Assembly: GCA_035561075.1 (NCBI GenBank)
Contig: DATMYF010000180.1
Span: 62,001-126,000 of the forward strand
Origin: JAMCRM01 sp035561075
Lineage (GTDB): Bacteria > Acidobacteriota > Terriglobia > Bryobacterales > Bryobacteraceae
DNA: 64,000 bases
Reading direction: 5' to 3'
In this document: positions 1 to 7,784 of the stretch, one piece after another
How the letters are laid out: each line of letters starts with the position of its first letter
Numbering within the stretch: the stretch's first letter is position 1
The notes under the pieces: model-generated
The model's database searches: none
What the model saw: the letters and a program-made list of their open reading frames with translations, nothing else
Told to the model about the DNA's origin: nothing
Position numbers and translations under genes: made by a program

Positions 1-511
1 GCAACGGCTCGTCGGGCCAGCGCCATTTCGTGTAAGCCGTCCAGAGAATGCGCGCGGCATGGCCGGAGCTGAGGTCGGGGTTAGGATACTGGCAGTACTT
101 GGGCCACGCGGCCAGGGCTTTCAGATCGCGTGTGGCGGCGCGGGCGCAATCCTGACGGCCGAACCATTCCGCCGCCCAGCCGAGCGAGTCCACGCGCTCT
201 TCGAGCTCCCAGGTCATCCACGTCGCCCAGGGATAGCCCGATATACCCGGCACCGGCATCTCGGGAATCGAGAGGCTCGTGACCGGCAGCGGATACGCCA
301 ACTGCCGCCGGATGCGGTAGTAGTCGACCACCAGCCGGCGTTGCCCGAGGTAGTGGTCCGCGCGGCGCCGGATCTCGGCTTCCACGTCCTCGCGGCTGAG
401 TTGCCGCGCCGCAGCCGCAGGCGCCTTCACTGGAGCGGGCGCGGCCGCCGCCCCGGTTGCCGCGAGAAGCCCCGCCGTCGATTGCACGAACCGCCGTCTC
501 GAAGTTGCCAT
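1..511 (-). CDS. Tat-exported heparinase/toroid-like protein, 3' part cut off by the window edge
   Basis: The ATG is at 511 and the frame stays open to the left edge, giving 170 codons of an incomplete gene. The N-terminus begins MATSRRRFVQS, a twin-arginine signal (SRRRF) followed by an Ala-rich hydrophobic stretch, so the product is exported folded. After the signal the sequence is rich in aromatic and charged helices (for example WATWMTWELEERVDSLGWAAEWF, residues about 95-120), as in (alpha/alpha)-toroid polysaccharide lyases and heparinase II/III-like proteins. This family call is an inference from helical pattern only. It is divergent from the next gene, with about 80 bp between them. 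The true catalytic part lies outside the window. Confidence 0.6.
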   Translation of the reverse strand, partial: MATSRRRFVQSTAGLLAATGAAAAPAPVKAPAAAARQLSREDVEAEIRRRADHYLGQRRLVVDYYRIRRQLAYPLPVTSLSIPEMPVPGISGYPWATWMTWELEERVDSLGWAAEWFGRQDCARAATRDLKALAAWPKYCQYPNPDLSSGHAARILWTAYTKWRWPDEPL

Positions 512-590
512 TCCGTCCTCCCGGAAGGCTCCATTCTACCCAGGATGGCGGCCGGGCGGCGCCCCGCCGCGTCGGCTATTCTTGAGTGTC

Positions 591-1637
591 ATGACCCGAA
601 GATCCTTTGTCGCCCTGGCCGCCCTTCCGGCAAGCGCCGCGAAACGCCGGACCACCATCGACATCCGCGGCGATGCCTTCCTGATCGACGGCCACCCCAC
701 CTACCCCGGGCGCAGCTATAAGGGCATGAAGGTCGAAGGGCTGCTCATGAACTCCCGCATGGTGCAGGGCGTCTTCGACGATCGCAACCCGGCCACCCGC
801 GGCAGGTGGGCCTACCGCGATACCGGGAAATGGGACCCCGAACGCAACACCCGCGAGTTCCTGGCCTCCATGCCCGACTGGCGCCGCCATGGCCTTCTGA
901 GCTTCACCATAAACCTCCAGGGCGGCAGCCCCGAGGGCTACTCGAAGGAACAGCCCTGGGAGAACAACGCCTTCGAGCCGGACGGGCGCCTCCGCCCGGC
1001 CTACGCCTCTCGCCTGGAACGCATCCTCAACCGCGCCGACGAGCTCGGGATGGCCCCCATCCTGGGGGTCTTCTACTTCGGGCAGGACGAGCGCCTGAAA
1101 GACGAGGCCGCCGTAAAGGCCGGACTGCGCAACACCGTCGAATGGTTGCTCGCCAGGGGCTACCGCAACGTGCTGCTCGAAGTGAACAACGAGTGCAACG
1201 TCCACTACGACCACGCCATCTTGAGACCGGAACGCGTGCACGAACTAATCGACCTCGCCAGGGAGATCACGGCGGGCGGACGGCGGCTGCTGGTGGGCAC
1301 CAGCTACGGCGGGGGCACCGTTCCGAAGGAGAACGTGGTGCGCGCCTCCGACTTCCTGCTGCTGCACGGCAACGGCGTGAAGGACCCGCGGCGCATCGCC
1401 CGCATGGTTGCGGAGACGCGCGCCGTCCCCGGCTACCGCCCCATGCCGATCCTGTTCAACGAGGACGACCACTTCGATTTCGACAAGCCCCAGAACAATA
1501 TGCTCGCAGCCGTCTCGGAATACGCCTCCTGGGGCTACTTTGACCCGGAAGGCTATCAATCCCCACCTGTCGATTGGCGCATCGATACGGAGCGGAAGAA
1601 GGGCTTCTTCGGGCTGCTGAAGGAAGTCACGGGCTAA
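591..1637 (+). CDS. Tat-exported glycoside-hydrolase-like TIM-barrel protein
   Basis: The protein has 348 residues from the ATG at 591; a TTG at 582 is in frame but would put extra residues before the Tat motif MTRRSF. The mature part reads like a clan GH-A (beta/alpha)8 barrel. The strand-4 region ends VLLEVNNE, with candidate acid/base Glu201 preceded by Asn. A second Glu291 (ILFNEDDH) stands where the nucleophile strand would be. GH5-like cellulases share this two-Glu plan, but the substrate cannot be read from the sequence. The stop codon overlaps the stop of the convergent esterase gene by 4 bp. Confidence 0.7.
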   Translation: MTRRSFVALAALPASAAKRRTTIDIRGDAFLIDGHPTYPGRSYKGMKVEGLLMNSRMVQGVFDDRNPATRGRWAYRDTGKWDPERNTREFLASMPDWRRHGLLSFTINLQGGSPEGYSKEQPWENNAFEPDGRLRPAYASRLERILNRADELGMAPILGVFYFGQDERLKDEAAVKAGLRNTVEWLLARGYRNVLLEVNNECNVHYDHAILRPERVHELIDLAREITAGGRRLLVGTSYGGGTVPKENVVRASDFLLLHGNGVKDPRRIARMVAETRAVPGYRPMPILFNEDDHFDFDKPQNNMLAAVSEYASWGYFDPEGYQSPPVDWRIDTERKKGFFGLLKEVTG

Positions 1638-3772
1638 CCCCCGATCGCGAGGCTCAGGGCGACGGCGTCCGTGGCTGCCGCGGGCAGCACCTCCACATTC
1701 GCACCCGCGTGGATGCGCCGCACCGCCGCGGGGTCCATGGTCTTCCCTGCGGCATCCGTGGTGCCTGCCAGGATCACCCGGCGCGGGGCGAGGGACGCGT
1801 TGATTTCGGGCAGGTCCGTGTGCAGCAGCAGATTGGGAACGAACCCGCCGAACAGGTCGTTGCGGCTGGGCGCCACGCCCGCGTAATTCCCGCCCACGTA
1901 TTCCTCGGTTTCGATTACGTTGCGATAAGAGACCAGCCCGCCCGCCAGGTACAGCATCTCGATGCGGCTGTCGAGCGCCGCGGCCATCTGGGCCGGGACG
2001 GTCAGGATGCCGCGAGCCGCGAGCACCAGCCGGCGCGACGCCAGGTCCGGCCTGGCACGCAGGGCATGAACCGCCGCCAGGATGTCCGTCACTCGCTGCC
2101 CCACCAAGGGCTTCCCCAGGATCAGTGACGCCCAGGCGTAATGCTGCTCGGTATTGTGCGTCCCGCTGTGACGCGGGTTCCCGCGCGGATACTCCGGCCC
2201 GAGATGCCCGATGCCCCTCACGTCCAGCGCGCAGACCGCGTAGCCCTCCGAGGCCAGGGTGTCGTACAGGCCCTCTTCCTGCCACCCGGCGCGGCCCGCG
2301 GGGTCGAGCATCACGACGAGGGGCTTCGAGCCGCCGGCTTTCGGCCGGTAGATCCACCCCGGCAGCCACACCTGGAGCGCCGAGGGAATCTCAATCGTCT
2401 CGATGGTGACCCGGCGGAAGTGCGTCGTAGCCAGTGTGGCGGCGCCCAGTTGCCCGGCCGGGCGCTCGGCTCCAATCAGGCGGTCGAGCGCGGCCGGCTG
2501 TCTAGCGATGATGCGCTTCTTTGTAAGGGTGAACGGGGTCTCGCCCTTGAATGCCCGGACTACGCTGCCGCCCTCGCTCACGAAGAGCGTCTCCTCGGGC
2601 TCGGGGGCCACCTCCGGTTCTTCCCGGATCTCCCGGATGCTGCCTTTCAGCCACCGCTCGAACCAGTTATAGATCGCGAGCCGTGAGTCATACGCCAGAT
2701 TGTGGGGCAGCGGCGAATCCTGCCACGCGAGTCGCTCCCCGGCACCCATCACGCCGTACGCGGCTTTCAGCTTGCGAAACTCCTCCCGGCCGCTCGAAAT
2801 GTAGTTCGGGGAATAGGTGTCGTTGAAGTCGAGCGCGCTGGGCAGGAGCAGCAGGGGCTTGGGCGCGAGCGGCCAGAGCAGGTCCCAGCGGTCGAAACCC
2901 AGCGGGCCGGAGCCGGGGAAGTTCTGCTCCGCATCGTCTGTGGAGCCGGGCGGGTTGAAGTCGGCGCAGGCGACGTTTTCGGTGTTCCCGCAACTTACCG
3001 CCGCGGCAGCCAGGCGGTCGTCCACGGCTGCCAGCAGCATGGTGTTGGTCCCACCGCCGGACTGCCCTGTGGAGGCGAGGCGCTTGGGGTCCACCATCGG
3101 ATGTGCGGCCAGGTAGTCGAGGCTGCGCACTGCATCCCACGCTTGCAGGCGGACGCTCGAATCCCCCACCAGCAGCATCTGCTTGCCGGGGACGGTGTGC
3201 TCGTCATCGGCGCCACCAGGGAGCCGCGTGCGCGAAGCCACCGGCCCGGGGTAGTAGGTGCGTTCGCCTTGCCCCATGGGGTCGAACGCCAGCACCAGGT
3301 AGTCCAGGCGCGCGAGCCCCTGGCAGCACTTCTGGTAATGCTCCGCCGCCTTGCCGTTGACCGAGTGGCCCATCTGGAAGAGCACCCCTGGGTACGGCGG
3401 CCGTCCGGCGGTGGGGATGTAGAGGTTCGCCGAAACGTGCAGGCCCGGCTGGCTCTCGTACACTATCTTTTCAACCCGGTAGCCCGGACGCTCGAACCTG
3501 CCCGTGACGCGCGCGTTGAGCGGCGTGCGCTGGGGCATCCCGCCAATGAGCTTCCAGAAGGTCTCCCCCACCCAGCGCTGGCGGCTTCGGACCGCCTCGG
3601 CAGTAGTCAGCTTCCCGATCTCGCGATTGCGCCGCTCATACGCGGCTTTGGCCAACTGCCGCAGGTAATCCGGCAGGCAGCGGGTGTAGTCGCGATAGAA
3701 CACCGATTGCGAGAGAGTAGGCCGGGCGAGGGCTCCGGCCGCCGCCGCGGTCAGGAAGAGGCGTCGGGTCAT
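1634..3772 (-). CDS. Tat-exported acetyl-xylan-esterase-like protein with two alpha/beta-hydrolase domains
   Basis: 712 residues from the ATG at 3772, where the Tat motif MTRRLF starts; the open frame continues upstream but without signal-like sequence. Residues about 95-375 form an alpha/beta-hydrolase domain with a nucleophile elbow GQSGG (Ser238), an Asp-rich loop near 315-318 and His357, resembling acetyl-xylan esterases (CE7-like) that remove acetyl groups from hemicellulose. Residues about 455-712 look like a second hydrolase fold, but the elbow reads AARGI with Arg587 where Ser would be, so this half is probably non-catalytic. It lies just downstream of the BNR-repeat gene on the same strand, 25 bp after that gene's stop. 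Confidence 0.72.
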   Translation of the reverse strand: MTRRLFLTAAAAGALARPTLSQSVFYRDYTRCLPDYLRQLAKAAYERRNREIGKLTTAEAVRSRQRWVGETFWKLIGGMPQRTPLNARVTGRFERPGYRVEKIVYESQPGLHVSANLYIPTAGRPPYPGVLFQMGHSVNGKAAEHYQKCCQGLARLDYLVLAFDPMGQGERTYYPGPVASRTRLPGGADDEHTVPGKQMLLVGDSSVRLQAWDAVRSLDYLAAHPMVDPKRLASTGQSGGGTNTMLLAAVDDRLAAAAVSCGNTENVACADFNPPGSTDDAEQNFPGSGPLGFDRWDLLWPLAPKPLLLLPSALDFNDTYSPNYISSGREEFRKLKAAYGVMGAGERLAWQDSPLPHNLAYDSRLAIYNWFERWLKGSIREIREEPEVAPEPEETLFVSEGGSVVRAFKGETPFTLTKKRIIARQPAALDRLIGAERPAGQLGAATLATTHFRRVTIETIEIPSALQVWLPGWIYRPKAGGSKPLVVMLDPAGRAGWQEEGLYDTLASEGYAVCALDVRGIGHLGPEYPRGNPRHSGTHNTEQHYAWASLILGKPLVGQRVTDILAAVHALRARPDLASRRLVLAARGILTVPAQMAAALDSRIEMLYLAGGLVSYRNVIETEEYVGGNYAGVAPSRNDLFGGFVPNLLLHTDLPEINASLAPRRVILAGTTDAAGKTMDPAAVRRIHAGANVEVLPAAATDAVALSLAIGG

Positions 3773-3797
3773 GCGTCCCAGTGTACTGCCGACCGGG

Positions 3798-5204
3798 CTA
3801 CTTCCTGGTAGACACTTTCTCCGGGCGGGCGAACGCTCCCTCCATCTTTGCCGGCAGACGGAACACCTCCCCGGCCCGATTGGCGAAATACAGGTGCGAC
3901 TCGGAAGGCCCGAAGGCGTCACCGTCCGCCCACATTGCCCAGAAACCGGGATGTGCGTTGAGCGGACGCCGCACGTAGGTGTGATTGAAACGGCTGCCGG
4001 TGGTAAGTATCCGCTCGCGTTTCCAGGTGACCCCGGCGTCGGCGCTCCCCCACATCTCGATCTCACCGCCGGTCCCGTACGACTGCGGTCCCGCGCCTGT
4101 CGGGCCGATGAAGGTCCACCTGCCGCCGCTGATGTAGAGCACACCGTGGTCGTAATTATGATCGGCTGTGGCGATCGGATGGATGGCCCAGTCCTTGCCT
4201 GTCCAGCGGGCCGTCTGCAACGTGCGGGGGTCATTGCGCGGCCCGGATTCGTAGCCTTTGGCGGTGAGGAAGACGATCACTGGCCGGCCGCTTGCGTCGT
4301 ACTGCAGGTCCTTAAGATAAACGAGCAGTTTCTCCTTATGGTAATCGCGCACCAGCGCCGGGCTATCCTCGGTTTCGATGGGGATGGGAACCGGACGGCC
4401 CGCGGCGGTGGTCCAGGTCTTCCCCATATCGGCGGTCTCCAGATAGTAGAGATTGGTGCGCTCGTTAAGCCTTAGCGGAGGAGGATGGACGTCGAAGGCG
4501 GTTCCCACACGCCCGTCCGGACCCGGCCAACTCACCTGATAGTGACCCTGAAGCGCCATGGCCAGCACTTGCGGGACGCTCCATTCCCGGCCATCGCGAC
4601 TGGTCATCCAGTGGAGTGCCCGCCCGGCGGATCTCCCCCCTTCGCCGCGCCGGTAACGGGTATGCAGGAAAAGGAAACCCTTGCCTGGGAGAAACCACGG
4701 CTGCGGATACGAATAGTTTGTCGTCTGGACGAGCTCGAAATCGTCCACTGAATACGGCTCTACGCTGCGATGGATGTATGCCGGCCGCGATGTTCCGTGG
4801 GACGCGGAGAAGATCCAGATATGGCCGTCATCGCCGATCGATATAGTGGGATTATCGTGGGCATCATCGGTCTGCTTGTTGAGCAGGACCGTGGGGCGTG
4901 GCACACGGCCCGTAGCATGGTTGTAATAAGACACCATGTGCAGCAGTTCGTTGTGTTTCCCTTTGACGGTTCCGCCGTAACAGAAGAACGTCTTGTTGGC
5001 TTGCTTCGAGTAAATGGCGATGGGTGCGTGCTGCTGGGGGTATGTGGCGAAACCTCCACTGTACTTATAGACGTATTGATCCTTCGACGGCTGGTTGTAA
5101 TACCAGATACCGCGATAACCTTCATCTTTTACGAAAGGACCGCCGGCCGAAACAACCGCGGCGGTGAGCACGGCCGCGGCACACACCCGCCGCACACATT
5201 TCAT
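3798..5204 (-). CDS. Secreted BNR-repeat protein (BNR_4-like, sialidase/lyase beta-propeller)
   Basis: 468 residues from ATG 5204, chosen because it opens a signal peptide (MKCVRRVCAAAVLTAAVVSA). The body has repeated Asp-box-like strands (for example SADAGVTWKRE and TADMGKTWTT) and the opening GYRGIWYYNQ typical of the BNR_4 family, a beta-propeller group that includes putative rhamnogalacturonan/ulvan-type lyases. The conserved HDNPTISIGDDGHIWIF segment near residue 120 also fits. It probably binds or cleaves a plant- or algal-type polysaccharide in the periplasm. The next gene (esterase) follows on the same strand, suggesting joint use on acetylated glycans. The exact reaction is not resolvable here. 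Confidence 0.75.
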   Translation of the reverse strand: MKCVRRVCAAAVLTAAVVSAGGPFVKDEGYRGIWYYNQPSKDQYVYKYSGGFATYPQQHAPIAIYSKQANKTFFCYGGTVKGKHNELLHMVSYYNHATGRVPRPTVLLNKQTDDAHDNPTISIGDDGHIWIFSASHGTSRPAYIHRSVEPYSVDDFELVQTTNYSYPQPWFLPGKGFLFLHTRYRRGEGGRSAGRALHWMTSRDGREWSVPQVLAMALQGHYQVSWPGPDGRVGTAFDVHPPPLRLNERTNLYYLETADMGKTWTTAAGRPVPIPIETEDSPALVRDYHKEKLLVYLKDLQYDASGRPVIVFLTAKGYESGPRNDPRTLQTARWTGKDWAIHPIATADHNYDHGVLYISGGRWTFIGPTGAGPQSYGTGGEIEMWGSADAGVTWKRERILTTGSRFNHTYVRRPLNAHPGFWAMWADGDAFGPSESHLYFANRAGEVFRLPAKMEGAFARPEKVSTRK

Positions 5205-5257
5205 GGCCCGTGAGTGTAGCACATAGACGTCAGGCAACAGCGTCGGTAAAGCCGCAC

Positions 5258-5263
5258 TATACT
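5258..5263 (+). promoter_or_regulatory. Putative -10 hexamer TATACT of a leaderless gene
   Basis: TATACT lies exactly 6 nt before the ATG at 5270, and no Shine-Dalgarno stands between them. A start site 7 nt after the hexamer would fall on the A of ATG. No convincing -35 was seen (GCAACA at suboptimal spacing). Confidence 0.4.
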
Positions 5264-5269
5264 AAACAC

Positions 5270-5719
5270 ATGCGATTCCTGTTGACGCTCATGATCCTGC
5301 TGCCGCTGGCCGTGGCGCCCGCGGAAGCCGGCCCCGGCAAGGGCAAAGGCAAAGGTAACGGTAAGGCACACGATGGGTTCGGCCAGGAGGAGGGCAAGGG
5401 CAAGCGTAAGGCACACGGCGGGTTCCGCCAGGAGGAAACCCGCATGATGCTGGAGTACTACGGCCCGGGCACCGGCACCCTGCCCCCTGGACTGGCGAAA
5501 CGCGGCGACCTTCCGCCCGGCATTGAAAAGCAGCTCCGGCGCAACGGGCGTCTGCCTCCAGGGATCGAGAAGAAGCTGCACCCATTCCCCCCGATGCTGG
5601 TGGAGCGCATGGGTCCCCCGCCCATCGGCTGCCGCAGGGCGATTTACGGCCCCTGGGCGTTGCTGATTCAAGATGCCGGCAATGTGGTACTGGACATCGT
5701 CGAACTGACCCGCAGATAG
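5270..5719 (+). CDS. Exported basic RcnB/CigR-like small protein
   Basis: 149 residues from ATG 5270, which opens a clear signal peptide (MRFLLTLMILLPLAVAPAEA). Mature N-terminus is a Lys/Gly-rich segment with an imperfect tandem repeat (KGKGNGKAHDGFGQEE followed by KGKRKAHGGFRQEE). Then come LPPGLAKRGDLPPGIEKQL and RLPPGIEKKL, the LPPG-A/E-K repeats seen in CigR/RcnB-type periplasmic proteins. The C-terminal WALLIQDAGNVVLDIVEL resembles the end of RcnB domains. In other bacteria such proteins affect metal homeostasis or virulence; no role is known here. It is divergent from the BNR gene and convergent with the flagellar operon end. Confidence 0.6.
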   Translation: MRFLLTLMILLPLAVAPAEAGPGKGKGKGNGKAHDGFGQEEGKGKRKAHGGFRQEETRMMLEYYGPGTGTLPPGLAKRGDLPPGIEKQLRRNGRLPPGIEKKLHPFPPMLVERMGPPPIGCRRAIYGPWALLIQDAGNVVLDIVELTRR

Positions 5720-5722
5720 CGG

Positions 5723-6139
5723 TTACAGGTTTTCGAGCACCAACCGGTTGACCTTTACAAGCAGGTTGACCTCCGTCAGCGGCAGCCCCAGCGACGTGGC
5801 GATGCAGGCGGGTTCCTCGCCCAGCCGATGCCGGCGCAACACCTGGCTGCGCAGCGTGACATTGAGGCCCGAGCGGGTGGGCGGCGGAGGCACCAGCGCG
5901 CCGTTCACTTGCTCCAGTTCGCGCAGCGAGGCCTCTACCTTCGCCAGCGCATCCAAAAGTGCGGCGATCTCGCCCCGCGCCGCCTCAAGCTCCGCTTCCA
6001 TGGCTTGGCGTTCGCGGCGCCCGCGCCCGGCCAGCGCCCCGACCTCCAGCTTGAGCGTCAGAAACAGGGCCACCGCGAGCACCAGGGACAGTACGGCCAG
6101 CACGTATGGGACGAGCGGGCTGAAGATCCATTGCTCCAT
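5723..6139 (-). CDS. Membrane-anchored coiled-coil protein at the end of the flagellar operon (SwrB-like topology)
   Basis: 138 residues. An N-terminal transmembrane helix (about 8-29, LVPYVLAVLSLVLAVALFL) is followed by a long Ala/Glu/Arg coiled coil (about 38-78), a Pro-rich linker (VPPPPTRSG) and a C-terminal part that looks like a small helix-turn-helix (ACIATSLGLPLTEVNLLVK). It follows the fliY-like gene by 2 bp and is the last gene of the leftward operon. Membrane helix plus coiled coil plus a short C-terminal domain, placed right after the sigma factor/flhF segment, is the layout of SwrB/DUF6115-type flagellar assembly proteins of Gram-positives. This match is by topology and context, not by sequence identity. 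Confidence 0.6.
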   Translation of the reverse strand: MEQWIFSPLVPYVLAVLSLVLAVALFLTLKLEVGALAGRGRRERQAMEAELEAARGEIAALLDALAKVEASLRELEQVNGALVPPPPTRSGLNVTLRSQVLRRHRLGEEPACIATSLGLPLTEVNLLVKVNRLVLENL

Positions 6140-6141
6140 GT

Positions 6142-7020
6142 CTACCTCAGGTTTCGAAGCCGGTCCTGGCGGCTCATGATCTCGCGGATACGCACCCCGT
6201 AGTTGCCTTCAATGACAACCACCTCGCCGCGCGCGATCACACAGTTGTTCACGATCACCTCCACCGGCTCAGACACCGTGCGGTTCAGTTCCACGATTGA
6301 GCCGGTGGTCAGCTTGAGCGTCTCCTTCAGGGGCAGATGCGTGCGTCCAAACGAGATACTGACCGGCAACTCGACGTCGAGCAGCAGATCCAGCATCTGA
6401 TTGTAGGGTGCCGCCTCCGCTACCGCCGGAAGAGCGCCCGCCGTATGCGCCGGCAGACCGGTTGCAGCGGTCTCGGGCACCGCGCTCATCGCCCCTGCCA
6501 TGGTGTCGCTCACCGCCGCAAACAACGGCGGCAGTTTCGTGCCGTCGAGTTCCAGCTCGACGGTGAAAAAGTCCTCGACCTTGGGTGGTCCGTCACGCTC
6601 GGCCCTCTGCGGGCAGACCACCTCGCGCTGCAAGTGCGCGCCCATCGCGTTGGCCAGGCTTTCGAGCGATTGGCTCAACAGTTCGATCCAGGTATTGCGG
6701 GTCTCCGCCGCATCCGCTTCGTCGATTCCGGCGGCGCTCAGGATGCTCCTGCCTACCGCGGACCAGAGGGACTCCGGCGCCCCCACCCAAAAGAAGGCCT
6801 CCGAGGCGGCGCTGAAGCCCTGCTCCCACCAGAGCACCGCTCCGTGGCGTGCCGCCAGCGCCTCCGTCTGCAACTTCAGTTCCGAGCCCGTCGCCGGCTG
6901 CCACTCCACCGCGGGACGCTTCTCGGCCATGGATTCGAGGGTCTGAGCGAGCCGGGTGGTCCATTCCCGCACCAACCACGCGCTCCACTCTGTTCGGCTA
7001 TTGCCGCGTGGCTCAACCAT
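6142..7020 (-). CDS. fliY: Flagellar switch protein, FliY/FliN-like
   Basis: 292 residues. The C-terminal about 80 residues (LPVSISFGRTHLPLKETLKL ... GEVVVIEGNYGVRIREI) form a SpoA domain as in FliN and FliM. Before it is an Ala-rich linker and an N-terminal domain of about 150 residues (WIELLSQSLESLANAMG) resembling the CheC-like domain of FliY; E and N residues are present but not in the exact phosphatase spacing, so activity is doubtful. It would sit in the C-ring with FliG and the separate short FliN at 14188. Gap to the fliA stop is 3 bp. It could alternatively be a divergent FliM; it lacks an N-terminal CheY-binding motif that I can recognise. Confidence 0.75.
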   Translation of the reverse strand: MVEPRGNSRTEWSAWLVREWTTRLAQTLESMAEKRPAVEWQPATGSELKLQTEALAARHGAVLWWEQGFSAASEAFFWVGAPESLWSAVGRSILSAAGIDEADAAETRNTWIELLSQSLESLANAMGAHLQREVVCPQRAERDGPPKVEDFFTVELELDGTKLPPLFAAVSDTMAGAMSAVPETAATGLPAHTAGALPAVAEAAPYNQMLDLLLDVELPVSISFGRTHLPLKETLKLTTGSIVELNRTVSEPVEVIVNNCVIARGEVVVIEGNYGVRIREIMSRQDRLRNLR

Positions 7021-7023
7021 CGG

Positions 7024-7773
7024 CTACACCTCTCCCCGGCCGGGCCACATCTTCCGCATGTGCGCCCGTAGCCTTAATATGCCCTGCGATTTCAGGTGCG
7101 AGATACGCGATTCGTGCAGGTTTAGAATGCGCCCGATCTCCCGCAACGTCATCTCCTCCATGTAGTAGAGGCTGAGAACCAGGCGCTCGTTCTCCGGAAT
7201 GTGCCGGATGCCCTCCGCCAGCACCTGTTCGAGTGCTTCCCGCTCCATCTGCCTGGCCGGACAGCATTCTTCCCCGCCGGGTGCATTCTTAATGGGATCG
7301 CGCTCGTCGTCTTCGCCCTTCCAGACTGGACTCAGATCAAGCCCCTGTATCTCCAGCAGCAGGGTGTGATACTCGTCAAGCGTCAGCCCCATTTCGGCTG
7401 CAATCTCTTCCTCGCCAGACGCCCGATGCAGCTTCTGCTCGGCCGCCGCCACCGCCGCCTCTACCTGCCGTGCCTTGCGGCGCTTCTGCCGCGAGGCCCA
7501 ATCGAGGTCCCGCAGGCTGTCCAGGATGGCCCCCCGGATTTTGTACTCCGCGTACGTCTTCAGCTTCACGTTGTGGCCGGCGTTAAAGTGATCGATGGCC
7601 GCGATCAGCCCGATCGTACCGGCCGAAGTCAAATCGTCGAGGGTCACGCACTCCGGCACGCGCGCGTGAATGCGCCGCGCGATCAGCCATACCTGGGGCA
7701 GGTGCTCCAGAATGAGCCTTTCCCGCTCGTCCGCCACATCGGGCGCCTCGGCCGTGTAATACCGGTGGGCCAT
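7024..7773 (-). CDS. fliA: Flagellar sigma factor sigma-28 (FliA/WhiG family)
   Basis: 249 residues from ATG 7773. This start has a Shine-Dalgarno GAGGAAG 7 nt upstream and avoids the 43-bp overlap with flhF that the earlier start (7827) would cause. Region 2 includes ERERLILEHLPQVWLIARRI and LTSAGTIGLIAAIDHF plus KLKTYAEYKIRGAILDSLRDLDW, the hallmark of the FliA group. Region 4 is MTLREIGRILNLHESRISHL near the C-terminus. It directs RNA polymerase to late flagellar promoters (consensus TAAAGTTT-N11-GCCGATAA); candidate targets here are upstream of fliW and flaG. No flgM anti-sigma gene is visible in the window. Confidence 0.95.
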   Translation of the reverse strand: MAHRYYTAEAPDVADERERLILEHLPQVWLIARRIHARVPECVTLDDLTSAGTIGLIAAIDHFNAGHNVKLKTYAEYKIRGAILDSLRDLDWASRQKRRKARQVEAAVAAAEQKLHRASGEEEIAAEMGLTLDEYHTLLLEIQGLDLSPVWKGEDDERDPIKNAPGGEECCPARQMEREALEQVLAEGIRHIPENERLVLSLYYMEEMTLREIGRILNLHESRISHLKSQGILRLRAHMRKMWPGRGEV

Positions 7774-7784
7774 TCCGGTCTTCC

